Positions 50,473 to 58,609 of a stretch of 64,000 bases of DNA are shown piece after piece. The stretch spans positions 1-64,000 of the forward strand of contig NZ_NJIH01000019.1 of the NCBI RefSeq assembly GCF_002209565.1, in the 5' to 3' direction. The position numbers and the translations under genes are program-made. The notes beneath the pieces are model-generated. The model had not been told where the DNA came from. It searched no databases and saw nothing but the letters and a program-made list of their open reading frames with translations. This DNA is from Candidimonas nitroreducens (GTDB taxonomy: Bacteria; Pseudomonadota; Gammaproteobacteria; Burkholderiales; Burkholderiaceae_B). How positions within the stretch are numbered: the first letter of the stretch is position 1; every line of letters starts with the position of its first letter.

Positions 50473-51459
50473 ATGAGCATCATCCCCAAACGCCTGTATG
50501 CGATTCCCGCACTGGCAAGCGCGCTGGCCTGCCTGGCCGTCCCCGGCAGCGCCGCGGCCGCGGCATTTCCCGACAAACCCATCACGGTCGTGGTGCCCTA
50601 TTCGCCCGGTGGCGGCGCCGACAACGCGGCGCGCATCATCTCGCAGGGCCTGAGCCAGGAACTCAAGCAAAGCGTCGTCATCGAAAACAAGGGCGGGGCC
50701 AGCGGCTCGATCGGCGCAGCCTACGTGGCGCGCGCCACCCCCAACGGCTACACCCTGCTGTACGATGCCTCGTCGTTCGCCATCAACCCGGTGCTGCGCA
50801 AGCTGCCCTACAACGCGCAGAAAGACTTCATCCCGGTGTCGCAGGCGGTAAGCGTGCCCAACATCATGGTGACCGCGATGAACTCGCCCTTCACCTCGCT
50901 GCAGTCCTACATCGACGCGGCCCGCAAGGCGCCCGGCAAGTACACCTTCGCCTCGTACGGGCCGGGCAGCCTGGCGCAGATGATCGGCGAGCTGCTCAAG
51001 AAGGAAACCGGCATCGACATTGTGCACGTGCCCTACAAAGGCGGTGCGCCGGCCATCGTCGACGTCATGAGCGGCCAGGTCAACGTGTACTTCGCCAATG
51101 CGGCCTCCAGCCTGGGCTATATCACCAGCCATAAGCTCAAGGCGCTGGCGGTCACTTCGGCCACGCGCATGAAAGAACTGCCCGACGTGCCCACCATGTC
51201 CGAATCGGGCCTGAAGAATTTCAGCGTGCTCGAATGGAACGGCTTCTTCGCGCCCGCCGGCACGCCGCCGGAAGTGGTGGCGCGCCTGCAGCAGGCGATC
51301 CAGGCCACCATGAAAAACCCCGCAATACAGGAAAAACTGCACAAGCTCGGCCTGACGGCGGTGGGCAGCACCTCGGCCGAGTTCGCGGCCTTCGTCAAGT
51401 CCGAGACGGCGCGCTGGCGGGAAGTGGTCAAGGCGAACCACATTTCGCTGCAGCAATAA
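50473..51459 (+). CDS. Bug-type periplasmic receptor of the CitE-like operon
   Basis: A 328-aa receptor. I start at the ATG at 50473, which has a perfect AAGGAGG seven bases upstream and a normal Sec signal (about 1-31, ending AAAA). FPDKPITVVVPYSPGGGAD and VPYKG follow. An upstream extension of the frame lacks a signal peptide. A strong hairpin lies 40 bp upstream and a longer one 24 bp downstream of the stop, so the message seems to be bounded by stable structures. Confidence 0.93.
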   Translation: MSIIPKRLYAIPALASALACLAVPGSAAAAAFPDKPITVVVPYSPGGGADNAARIISQGLSQELKQSVVIENKGGASGSIGAAYVARATPNGYTLLYDASSFAINPVLRKLPYNAQKDFIPVSQAVSVPNIMVTAMNSPFTSLQSYIDAARKAPGKYTFASYGPGSLAQMIGELLKKETGIDIVHVPYKGGAPAIVDVMSGQVNVYFANAASSLGYITSHKLKALAVTSATRMKELPDVPTMSESGLKNFSVLEWNGFFAPAGTPPEVVARLQQAIQATMKNPAIQEKLHKLGLTAVGSTSAEFAAFVKSETARWREVVKANHISLQQ

Positions 51460-51483
51460 AGGCGGCAAAAACGCAACCCGGAT

Positions 51484-51535
51484 CCGGCGTGCGCAGGCGG
51501 GGAAGCCGCATCTAATCCCCACCTGCGCACACCGG
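51484..51535. repeat. Long 19-bp near-perfect stem-loop
   Basis: 51484-51502 pairs with 51517-51535 (core GTGCGCAGG with CCTGCGCAC) with 17 Watson-Crick pairs. The two remaining positions are C-A on the + strand but G-U on the minus strand. The loop is 14 nt. It lies between the Bug stop and the LysR start (51558). A CTCTTTC stretch follows, but it is a poor T-run. It could terminate or protect the bug message or control lysR. Confidence 0.6.
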
Positions 51536-51557
51536 CTCTTTCGACACGGCGGATCTC

Positions 51558-52475
51558 ATGCTGCGACTGGACATACTGGGCGTACAAGCCTTCGTCTTCA
51601 TCGCCGAACTGGGCAATTTCAGCAGTGCCGCCGAACACCTGCACCTGTCGCAGACGGCGCTGAGCCGGCGCGTGTCCAAGCTGGAAGAAAGCATAGGCGT
51701 AGAACTGTTCGTGCGCACCACGCGCTCGGTCAGCCTGAGCCAGGCCGGGCGCGACTTCCTGCCGCGCGCGCGCCGCATCGTGCGCGAGCTGGCGGCCGCC
51801 CTGGACGACATGAAGGACAATGCCGCCAAGGGCTACGGGCGCTTCGTGGTGGCCTGCCTGCCCACCATCGCCGCGGCGCTGCTGCCGCCGGTGCTGGCCG
51901 AATACCGGCGCCTCTATCCGCGCAACCGCATCCACATCCTGGATCGCTCGGCCTACGAGATCCGCGAGGCCGTGCTGGAAGGCGAGGCCGACTTCGGCAT
52001 CTCGGTGCCCGGCTCCCTGCACTCCGACCTGGAATACCAGCCCCTGTTCGACGATCCCGTGGTGGCGGTATGCCCCAACGGCCATCCACTGGGCCGCCGC
52101 CGCAGGCTGGCTTGGAAAGAACTCGAAGGCATCCCCTTGGTCGGCGCCAGCTCGCTCAGCGGCCTGCGCCTGCAGCTGGAACAGGTCGTGCACGAACACA
52201 AGCTGGATCTCTTCTTCGCCTACGAAGTTTCGCACCTGGCCACGATCACCGGCATGGTATTGGGCGGCGCCGGCCTTGCCGTGCTGCCGCAGACGGCCGT
52301 GCGCATGCTCTCGGCGGGCGAACTGCAGGTGCTGCCGCTGCATACACCTCGAGTGGTGCGCCCGATCCAGATCTTCAGGCGCGCCGACCGGCCGCTGTCG
52401 GCGCTGTCGCGCCCGCTGTACGACCTGGCGGTCGAGCACCTCGCATCGGGCCGCCGCCGGCCCGGTGCGCAATGA
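51558..52475 (+). CDS. LysR-family transcriptional regulator
   Basis: A 305-aa regulator. The helix-turn-helix is at about residues 3-62 (LDILGVQAFVFIAELGNFSS, LHLSQTALSRRVSKLE), followed by the effector domain with GGAGLAVLPQTAVRM near the end. It follows Bug in the same direction and precedes a DapA-like gene by 223 bp. That spacer contains two palindromes with T-N11-A geometry, so the DapA-like gene is a likely target. Confidence 0.9.
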   Translation: MLRLDILGVQAFVFIAELGNFSSAAEHLHLSQTALSRRVSKLEESIGVELFVRTTRSVSLSQAGRDFLPRARRIVRELAAALDDMKDNAAKGYGRFVVACLPTIAAALLPPVLAEYRRLYPRNRIHILDRSAYEIREAVLEGEADFGISVPGSLHSDLEYQPLFDDPVVAVCPNGHPLGRRRRLAWKELEGIPLVGASSLSGLRLQLEQVVHEHKLDLFFAYEVSHLATITGMVLGGAGLAVLPQTAVRMLSAGELQVLPLHTPRVVRPIQIFRRADRPLSALSRPLYDLAVEHLASGRRRPGAQ

Positions 52476-52519
52476 TGGGCGGCGCTCACAACACACGGCG
52501 GCCCGCCCCGTATCTGCGC

Positions 52520-52571
52520 ATCGATACGCCGTATTGATGTATATAAGGCATGAATCCCTGCAATATTTGCA
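52520..52571. promoter_or_regulatory. Two palindromes upstream of the DapA-like gene
   Basis: ATCGATAC-GCC-GTATTGAT (52520-52538) has one mismatch in 8-bp arms. TGCAA-TAT-TTGCA (52559-52571) is perfect and has T-N11-A spacing. They lie in a local AT-rich stretch, 128-179 bp before the DapA-like ATG. They are candidates for the binding sites of the LysR regulator encoded just upstream. Confidence 0.5.
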
Positions 52572-52698
52572 ATAGGATCGCAAGGCCAGACGGCTTTACA
52601 GTGCAGATTCCATCCATGGGTCGTCTGATTCAGCAGAACCCTATATATTTGCTTTTGCGGGCCGTCCGCGAGCCCGCGCCATTTCCAGGAACCCCGCA

Positions 52699-53634
52699 AT
52701 GAAACTCACAGCCGAACAAAAGGGCGTCGTGGTGATCGCCCCCACGCCTTTTCTCGACGATGGCAGCATAGACGTACCTTCCATAGACCGCCTGGCCGAT
52801 TTCTACGTCCAGGCCGGCACCACGGGCATCACGGTGCTGGGCCAGCTGGGCGAGGCGCCCAAGCTGGCCTTCGACGAGGCGGCCAGCGTGGTGGCGCGCT
52901 ACATCAGCAAGGCGCAGGGCCTGCCGGTAGTGGTCGGGGTATCGGCGCCGGGCTTTGCGGCCATGGCGGCGCTCAGCAAGCAGGTCATGGATCTGGGCGC
53001 GGCCGGCGTGATGATCGCGCCGCCCAACACCCTGCGCACCGACGATCAGATCGTCAATTACTACCGCCAGGCCTCGCGCGCCATCGGCGAAGACATCCCC
53101 TTCATCATCCAGGACTATCCGCTGACCTTCTCGGTGCAGATGACGCCCGGGGTGATACGCCGCATCGTCAGCGAAAACCCCGCCTGCGTCATGCTCAAGC
53201 ACGAAGACTGGCCGGGCCTGGAAAAGATCTCGACACTGCGCGGCTTCGAGCGCGACGGGTCGATGCGACACATATCGATCATGTGCGGCAACAACGGGCT
53301 GTTCCTGGACTTCGAAATGTCGCGCGGCGCCGACGGCGCCAACACGGGCTATTGCTTTCCCGACATGCTGTGCGACGTGGTGCGGCTATACGGTGAAGGC
53401 AAACGCGACGCGGCACACGACCTGTTCGACGCGCACCTGCCGCTGATCCGCTACGAGCAACAGCCCGGCGTCGGCCTGGCGGTGCGCAAATACGTGCTGA
53501 TGCGCCGCGGCCTGCTGAGCAGCGCGGCGCTGAGGCAGCCGGCGGCGCCGCTCACGGCGCAGACGCGCGAAGAAGTAGATTATCTGCTGGCGCGGCTGGC
53601 CAAGCATGACCGGCGGGCAGCCGTAGCCCCCTGA
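52699..53634 (+). CDS. DHDPS/NAL-family (DapA-like) aldolase or dehydratase
   Basis: A 311-aa class I aldolase-fold protein. Lys167 (VMLKHEDWPG) is the Schiff-base residue, Tyr140 (IIQDYP) the catalytic Tyr, and GQLGEAPKL (48-56) stands where DapA has GTTGE. These changes show it is a catabolic paralogue, not lysine-biosynthetic DapA. It probably acts on a 2-oxo acid such as a keto-deoxy sugar acid. AGGAA precedes the ATG. It is convergent with a CoA-transferase gene. Confidence 0.87.
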   Translation: MKLTAEQKGVVVIAPTPFLDDGSIDVPSIDRLADFYVQAGTTGITVLGQLGEAPKLAFDEAASVVARYISKAQGLPVVVGVSAPGFAAMAALSKQVMDLGAAGVMIAPPNTLRTDDQIVNYYRQASRAIGEDIPFIIQDYPLTFSVQMTPGVIRRIVSENPACVMLKHEDWPGLEKISTLRGFERDGSMRHISIMCGNNGLFLDFEMSRGADGANTGYCFPDMLCDVVRLYGEGKRDAAHDLFDAHLPLIRYEQQPGVGLAVRKYVLMRRGLLSSAALRQPAAPLTAQTREEVDYLLARLAKHDRRAAVAP

Positions 53635-53654
53635 GCAAGCCTTCAGGGCAGGAC

Positions 53655-53673
53655 GGCGAACTCACCGTTCGCC
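53655..53673. terminator. Hairpin between convergent genes, weak terminator candidate
   Basis: GGCGAAC (53655-53661) pairs with GTTCGCC (53667-53673), loop TCACC, between the DapA-like stop and the convergent CoA-transferase stop. No T-run follows on either strand, so intrinsic termination is uncertain. Confidence 0.35.
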
Positions 53674-53731
53674 GCCCCGGCCCCGACAGTCACAGGCGAA
53701 ACAATAGAATCGCTGCCGCGGCGCGCTACTC

Positions 53732-54973
53732 TTACGCCGTCGCAGGCTGCGTAACGGCGGCGATCGCCGACTCGTCCAGGCCGTATTCGCGCAGCACGGC
53801 AACGGTGTCGGCGCCCAGCGGCGGCGGCGGCGAGTAATCGGCCGGCGTGCCGTTGCGCAAGGTATTGGGCAGGCCGATGTTCCAGATGGGCCCTTCGGTG
53901 GGATGCTGCACCTTCTGGAACAAGCCGACGTCGCGGATGTGCGGGTCGTCGGGCAGGTGTTCCAGGGTGTTGTAGGGCATGGCCGGCACATTGAGCCGGT
54001 CGAAGATTTCCAGCCACTGCACCGTGGTCTTCTGCAGCAGCGCCGTAGCGCGCAATTCGAAGTACTCGCGGGTATTGCGGAAGCGCGCGGCCACGGAACA
54101 AAAGCGCGGGTCGTCCTTCAGCTCGGGACGACCGATGGCCTCGAAGAAGGCAAACGCCTGCTGGTCGGTATTGGCCGACAGGCAGATGTAGCTGTCTTTG
54201 GTCTTGATGGGCCGGGCCTGCGGGTTGGACACCCGCGGGTCGAAATTGCCGCCCAGCGGCGGGTCGAAGGTGCGCAGGTACATGTGCTCGGCCATGACAT
54301 AGGCCGCCATGTTCTCGAGCATGGGTACCTCGATGCACTCTCCCATGCCGGTGCGCTCGCGCTGGTACAGGGCCATCAGTATCATCTGCACGGCGATCAG
54401 GCCCACGGTGTGGTCGGCCATGACCATGGGCACATAGCCGGGCTCGCCGTACATCTTGTCCACCACCGAAGAGATGCCGCTGGCGCCCTGGATGATGCTG
54501 TCGTAGGCCGGCCGATGCGCGTAGCGCCCCTTGCGCCCGAAACCCAGCAGGCTGCAATAGATCAGGCACGGGTTCACCGCCTGCAGCGCGTCGTAGCTCA
54601 GGCCGGCGCGCTCCAGCGCGTGCGGCCGCATGTTCACCACCACGATGTCGACCTGCGCGCACAGATGCCGCAAGGCCTTGCGCGCCGCGTCCAGCTTCAG
54701 ATCCAGCACCACCGAGCGCTTGTTGCGGTTCAGGTGCAGGAACTTGGCGGACATCGAGCCACTGACCGAGGCGCCGCCCAGCTTGCGCAGCAAGTCGCCG
54801 CTGGGCATTTCCACCTTGATGACCTCGGCGCCGTAATCGGCCAGGAATTGCGTGGCCACCGGCCCGACCACCACCGAGGTCAGATCCAGCACTTTGATGC
54901 CCTTCAGGGGCACGTTTTTTTCATGCCGCTCATGCTGCTCGCCGTGTTTCTTGTCTTGCTCAGTATCGTTCAT
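53732..54973 (-). CDS. Family III (CaiB/BaiF) CoA-transferase, Glu at the nucleophile position
   Basis: A 413-aa family III CoA-transferase: LKGIKVLDLTSVVVGPVATQ, KVEMPSGDLLRKLGG, NMRPHALERAGLSY and GFGRKGRYAHRPAYD. The catalytic segment reads IEVPMLENM, with Glu in place of the Asp found in the copies at 33475 and 37778. The N-terminus has a short charged extension (DTEQDKKHGEQHER). It is the last gene of an operon with Bug and a mesaconyl/methylfumaryl-CoA hydratase-like gene, which would suit CoA transfer to a branched unsaturated dicarboxylic acid. Confidence 0.88.
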   Translation of the reverse strand: MNDTEQDKKHGEQHERHEKNVPLKGIKVLDLTSVVVGPVATQFLADYGAEVIKVEMPSGDLLRKLGGASVSGSMSAKFLHLNRNKRSVVLDLKLDAARKALRHLCAQVDIVVVNMRPHALERAGLSYDALQAVNPCLIYCSLLGFGRKGRYAHRPAYDSIIQGASGISSVVDKMYGEPGYVPMVMADHTVGLIAVQMILMALYQRERTGMGECIEVPMLENMAAYVMAEHMYLRTFDPPLGGNFDPRVSNPQARPIKTKDSYICLSANTDQQAFAFFEAIGRPELKDDPRFCSVAARFRNTREYFELRATALLQKTTVQWLEIFDRLNVPAMPYNTLEHLPDDPHIRDVGLFQKVQHPTEGPIWNIGLPNTLRNGTPADYSPPPPLGADTVAVLREYGLDESAIAAVTQPATA

Positions 54974-55084
54974 TGCTTTCCACCGCGTGCCGCGTGCTTC
55001 CCGGCTTGCGGGGTGCGCGCGGCCTTTATGATTGCAGGCTGCAGCCAGGCCTTAGCCGGGCCGTAGCCGGGTTTTATGCCAGCC

Positions 55085-55960
55085 TCAGGGCCGCTCTATT
55101 TCCAGCTCGATCAGGACGGCCGTTTCCCCCTGTTCATTGACGGCCCAGGCCTGGCCATGGCCGGTTTGCGCGTCCAGCGCCAGGTTCAGGCCCACCGGCC
55201 GGTTGACGAACAGCGGGCGCAGGTTGCGCGAACGCGAGGCGCGCAGGCGCCCGCCCGCCCGCTGCATGGCGAAGTCCCACAGGAACAGGGTCGTGAGGCC
55301 GCCATTGACTACCAGCGCCGGATAGCGCTCGACCTCGCTGGCATATTGCGCATCGTAATGAATGCGGTGCGCATTGAAGGTAATGGCCGAGTAGCGCAGC
55401 AGCATGGTGGGATCGAACACCATTTCCTTGCGCGCCGTGGCCTCTGGCAGCGCCGCCGGCTTGCGGGATGATTTCGCGGCGCCCGGCTGCGCGGGGCCGC
55501 GATACACGACGTCTTGTTCCTCGACCAGCAACAGGCGGTCGCCATCGAGGAACTCGTGGCGCAGCGTCACGAAGCACATGCGGCCGCTGGCGCCCTCTTT
55601 GAGCTGCACATCGGTTATTTGGGAGCGGCGCACGATGCGCCGGCCGATTTCAAGATCGTCGTGGAACTGGTTGCGCCGGCCGGCGAACATGCGCCGCGCC
55701 AGCGGCACCGGCGGCAGGAAGTCGCCCTTGGGCGGATGGCCGTCGGGCCCAAGCCGCGACTGGCGCTCGGTGGGGGTGAAGAGCATGACGTACCAGGCGG
55801 CGCTGACGCGCTCGCCCGGCGCATACTCGTGCTCGTCCCTGTCGAGCAGCGCGGCGATGCGCGCCGCGCCGCTCGGGCAGACATAGTCCGCGCGCTGCTG
55901 CTGCCTGCCGATCCAGCTGCGCAGATGCTCTATGTCGATCGGGGTGTGCTCCGGGCTCAT
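55085..55960 (-). CDS. MaoC-family hydratase of the 3-methylfumaryl/mesaconyl-C4-CoA type
   Basis: A 291-aa double hot-dog hydratase. The second hot dog carries TFNAHRIHYD (194-203), the hydratase motif typical of 3-methylfumaryl-CoA (mesaconyl-C4-CoA) hydratases. The first hot dog (about 1-155) is the degenerate half. Length fits the family. It lies 17 bp downstream of a Bug gene and 111 bp upstream of a CoA-transferase gene, so the pathway probably hydrates a CoA ester of a methylated unsaturated diacid such as mesaconate or itaconate. Confidence 0.85.
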   Translation of the reverse strand: MSPEHTPIDIEHLRSWIGRQQQRADYVCPSGAARIAALLDRDEHEYAPGERVSAAWYVMLFTPTERQSRLGPDGHPPKGDFLPPVPLARRMFAGRRNQFHDDLEIGRRIVRRSQITDVQLKEGASGRMCFVTLRHEFLDGDRLLLVEEQDVVYRGPAQPGAAKSSRKPAALPEATARKEMVFDPTMLLRYSAITFNAHRIHYDAQYASEVERYPALVVNGGLTTLFLWDFAMQRAGGRLRASRSRNLRPLFVNRPVGLNLALDAQTGHGQAWAVNEQGETAVLIELEIERP

Positions 55961-55977
55961 GGACGATCCTGCGCGAC

Positions 55978-56964
55978 TCAGTTGATGGCCATATGGGCTT
56001 TTTCGACGACCTCTTTCCAGCGCGCGATCTCGCTGCGGATCTGAGCCTTGAAGGCTTCGGGCGTGGTCGGGTTGGGAATGGCGCCCTGGCCTTCGAAGTG
56101 ATGCTGTTCTTCCGGTGCGCTGATAATGCGGTTGATCTCGGTATTGAGCTTGGCCACGATGTCATGCGGCGTACCGGCCGGCGCCACGATGCCGTACCAC
56201 TGGTCGGCCTGGAAGCCCGCCAGCCCGGGCAGCCCGCTCTCGGCCACGGTGGGCACCTTGGGCAAGGCCGCCACGCGCTTGGTGCTGGACACCGCCAGCG
56301 CCCGCAGCTGGCCGCTCTGGATGAACCCCAGCACTGCCGGCACCCCCGTGAACATCAGCTGGTTCTGCCCCGCGATCAGGTCGGTGACGGCCGGCCCGGT
56401 ACCGCGATACGGCACGTGCGTCATATTGATGCCGGCCTTCAGCATCAGATATTCAGTGGCCGTGTGGGCGGCGCTGCCGTTGCCGCCCGACCCGAAATCG
56501 ATTTTCCCGGGATGCTGTTTGGCATAGGCGATGAGCCCGGCCAGGTCGTGCACCGGCAGTTTCTTCGGGTTGACGACCAGCACATTCGGCACCCGCGCCA
56601 CCCAGGCCACGGGCTCGAACATCTTCAGGGGCTCGATGTGCTTCTTGGCATACAGGCTGGGATTGACCCCCAGCGTGCCGATGTGGCCCATCATCAGCGT
56701 ATAGCCGTCCGGCTTGGCCTGCGCGGCCTTTTCGGTGCCGATGATCCCGCCCGCGCCAGGCACGTTCTCGATGATGACCGTCTGCCCCCAGGCCTTGCCG
56801 AGCTTGTCGCCCACGGCACGGGCCAGAATATCGGTGGTTCCGCCGGGCGTAAAGGGCACGATGAGCGTGATGGGCCGATCGGGGTATTTGGCCAGGCTCG
56901 TGGCCGGCGCGCCGGCCATGCAGGCCAGGCTCGCCGCTGCGATCAAGTAGGCTCGCAATTTCAT
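55978..56964 (-). CDS. Bug-type periplasmic receptor of the mesaconyl-CoA hydratase-like operon
   Basis: A 328-aa receptor. I start at the ATG at 56964 (MKLRAYLIAAASLACMAG), which has AAGGAAGAG upstream and a clear Sec signal ending TSLA. YPDRPITLIVPFTPGGTTD and VPYRG follow. A longer frame adds a non-signal, basic leader. It heads the operon with the hydratase and CoA-transferase genes and probably binds their dicarboxylic acid. Confidence 0.92.
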   Translation of the reverse strand: MKLRAYLIAAASLACMAGAPATSLAKYPDRPITLIVPFTPGGTTDILARAVGDKLGKAWGQTVIIENVPGAGGIIGTEKAAQAKPDGYTLMMGHIGTLGVNPSLYAKKHIEPLKMFEPVAWVARVPNVLVVNPKKLPVHDLAGLIAYAKQHPGKIDFGSGGNGSAAHTATEYLMLKAGINMTHVPYRGTGPAVTDLIAGQNQLMFTGVPAVLGFIQSGQLRALAVSSTKRVAALPKVPTVAESGLPGLAGFQADQWYGIVAPAGTPHDIVAKLNTEINRIISAPEEQHHFEGQGAIPNPTTPEAFKAQIRSEIARWKEVVEKAHMAIN

Positions 56965-57273
56965 GTGTCTCTTCCTTGTAAGGTATTGAACCCGGCCCGG
57001 ACGGCGGCCAGGATGAAAGTACGGTCTGGCTGCCGCGCAGCGGCGCACAAGCCCGATCCGGACACTATGCCCCGGCCAGGCCTAGCTGTAAATTGCAAAT
57101 AACTTGATGATTGATGACTATTCTGCATCAATACCGGAAGCCTGCCCGTGGGCGCAACGAACCGCTACACACGATTCCGGGAGCCCGGCGCCATTTTCCA
57201 TTGGCCGTTTCCGGGGCCTGACTATAAACTTGGATGGTGGCACTCCTCGTTCTAGTTCAACTACCTTGAGACC
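56965..57273. promoter_or_regulatory. Divergent spacer with TTGATGA repeats
   Basis: 309 bp between the Bug operon and the amidohydrolase. TTGATGA occurs twice in tandem at 57104-57110 and 57111-57117. The inverted half CATCAA is at 57126-57131, giving TTGATG-N14-CATCAA for the first copy's partner. The local AT-rich block suggests promoters and a regulator site here. I see no gene. Confidence 0.45.
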
Positions 57274-58494
57274 ATGATGCGAACCCTAGTCGTCAACTCC
57301 ACGCTCATCGATTGTGTATCGCCGGATCCCAGGCCCGGCACCACCATCGTGATAGAAGGCCAGCGCATAAGCCATGTCGGCCCCGACAGCGGCTTTTCGG
57401 CCGGCCCCGACGACCAAGTCATCGACCTGAAGGGCGCCTACCTGCTTCCGGGCCTATGGGACGTGCACGTGCACCCGGACTACCACTCGCTGGCCGACAT
57501 GCCGCTGGCCGAACAAGTGACGCTGTTCGGCCATCGCCTGCAAACCGCACTCATGGACTCCGGCATCGTGGGCTTTCGCTGCGCGGGCGCGCACGATTAC
57601 ATAGACGTGGCATGGCGGCGCAGCTTCGAGGCGGGCCAGTTCACGGGCCCGCGCCTTTTCGCCAGCGGGTACTTCCTGACGACCACCGGCGGGCACTTCC
57701 TGACGTCCGGGCATGCGCGCGAATGCGACGGCCCGTACGGGTTCGTGAAAGCCATCCGGGAAGGCATCAAGAACGGCATCGATCACGTAAAGCTCAACCT
57801 GTCCGGCGGCATCCTGGGGCCGTCATGGGATCTGCACACCCAGTCCTTCCTGCTGGACGACGAGATAAAAGCCGCGTTCGACATCTGCAAGCTGCGCGGC
57901 TTCAAGGTCATGGCGCACGCCACCAACCCGCAGGCGGTGAAGGCGGCAATCCTCCTGGGCGCGCACAGCATCGAGCATGGCTACATCATGGACGACGAGT
58001 GCATCGAGCTACTCTTGAAGCACGACGTGTGGCTGGTGCCTACGCTGGCCATCAGCCACCTCACCCCTGGCCAGGCCAAGAACAAATGGGAAAGCCTGTG
58101 GACGCAGCAGCGCGGCATGGCCCACGCACTGTGCTGCCGCGCCGAAGCCGCCAGCGATACCCACACGAACTGGTTCGCCAAGGCCGTGAAAGCCGGGGTC
58201 AAGATGGCGCTGGGCTCGGACATCCGCCCGCTCAAAGACGCCGCGCTGCTGGAAATGGGACTGTGGACGCGCAACGGCGCCACGCCATGGCAGACCCTGG
58301 TCGCCGCCACCAGGCACGGTGCGGCCATCTGCGGCGTGGGCGACGAGCTTGGCACGGTGGAAGCAGGCAAGATCGCCGACCTGATTGTCGTCGGCGCCAA
58401 CCCGCTCGACGACATCAACAACGTCCGGCAGCTGCAAATGGTCATCAAAGACGGGCAGGTGGTTTCGGACAAAAGACCGGTCGGCCAGCCGTAG
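57274..58494 (+). CDS. Amidohydrolase-family metal-dependent hydrolase (imidazolonepropionase-like group)
   Basis: A 406-aa TIM-barrel amidohydrolase: WDVHVHPD gives the HxH (His65, His67), HVKLNLSGG the bridging Lys near residue 172, MAHATN and SIEHGYIMDD the two barrel His residues, and LGSDIRP the catalytic Asp. The C-terminal part (TVEAGKIADLIVVGANPLDD) is the usual beta-domain return. Relatives hydrolyse Xaa-Pro peptides, cyclic amides or organophosphates. A second ATG follows directly. It appears monocistronic and convergent with the DadA-like gene. Confidence 0.87.
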   Translation: MMRTLVVNSTLIDCVSPDPRPGTTIVIEGQRISHVGPDSGFSAGPDDQVIDLKGAYLLPGLWDVHVHPDYHSLADMPLAEQVTLFGHRLQTALMDSGIVGFRCAGAHDYIDVAWRRSFEAGQFTGPRLFASGYFLTTTGGHFLTSGHARECDGPYGFVKAIREGIKNGIDHVKLNLSGGILGPSWDLHTQSFLLDDEIKAAFDICKLRGFKVMAHATNPQAVKAAILLGAHSIEHGYIMDDECIELLLKHDVWLVPTLAISHLTPGQAKNKWESLWTQQRGMAHALCCRAEAASDTHTNWFAKAVKAGVKMALGSDIRPLKDAALLEMGLWTRNGATPWQTLVAATRHGAAICGVGDELGTVEAGKIADLIVVGANPLDDINNVRQLQMVIKDGQVVSDKRPVGQP

Positions 58495-58609
58495 CGGGCC
58501 GGGGCCCGCCCACGCTGGAACTAAAAGAGAAGTGCCGTCCCTAAATGGAGCGCCGCCCTCCCCTTTCAGGGCGAACAGCCCCTGATTTCCCGGGCTGGAA
58601 ATTCGTCGG

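Noticed and set aside
52699-53634. Calling the DapA-like protein lysine-biosynthetic DapA
   Set aside because: The GTTGE substrate motif reads GQLGE and the context is catabolic with LysR control.
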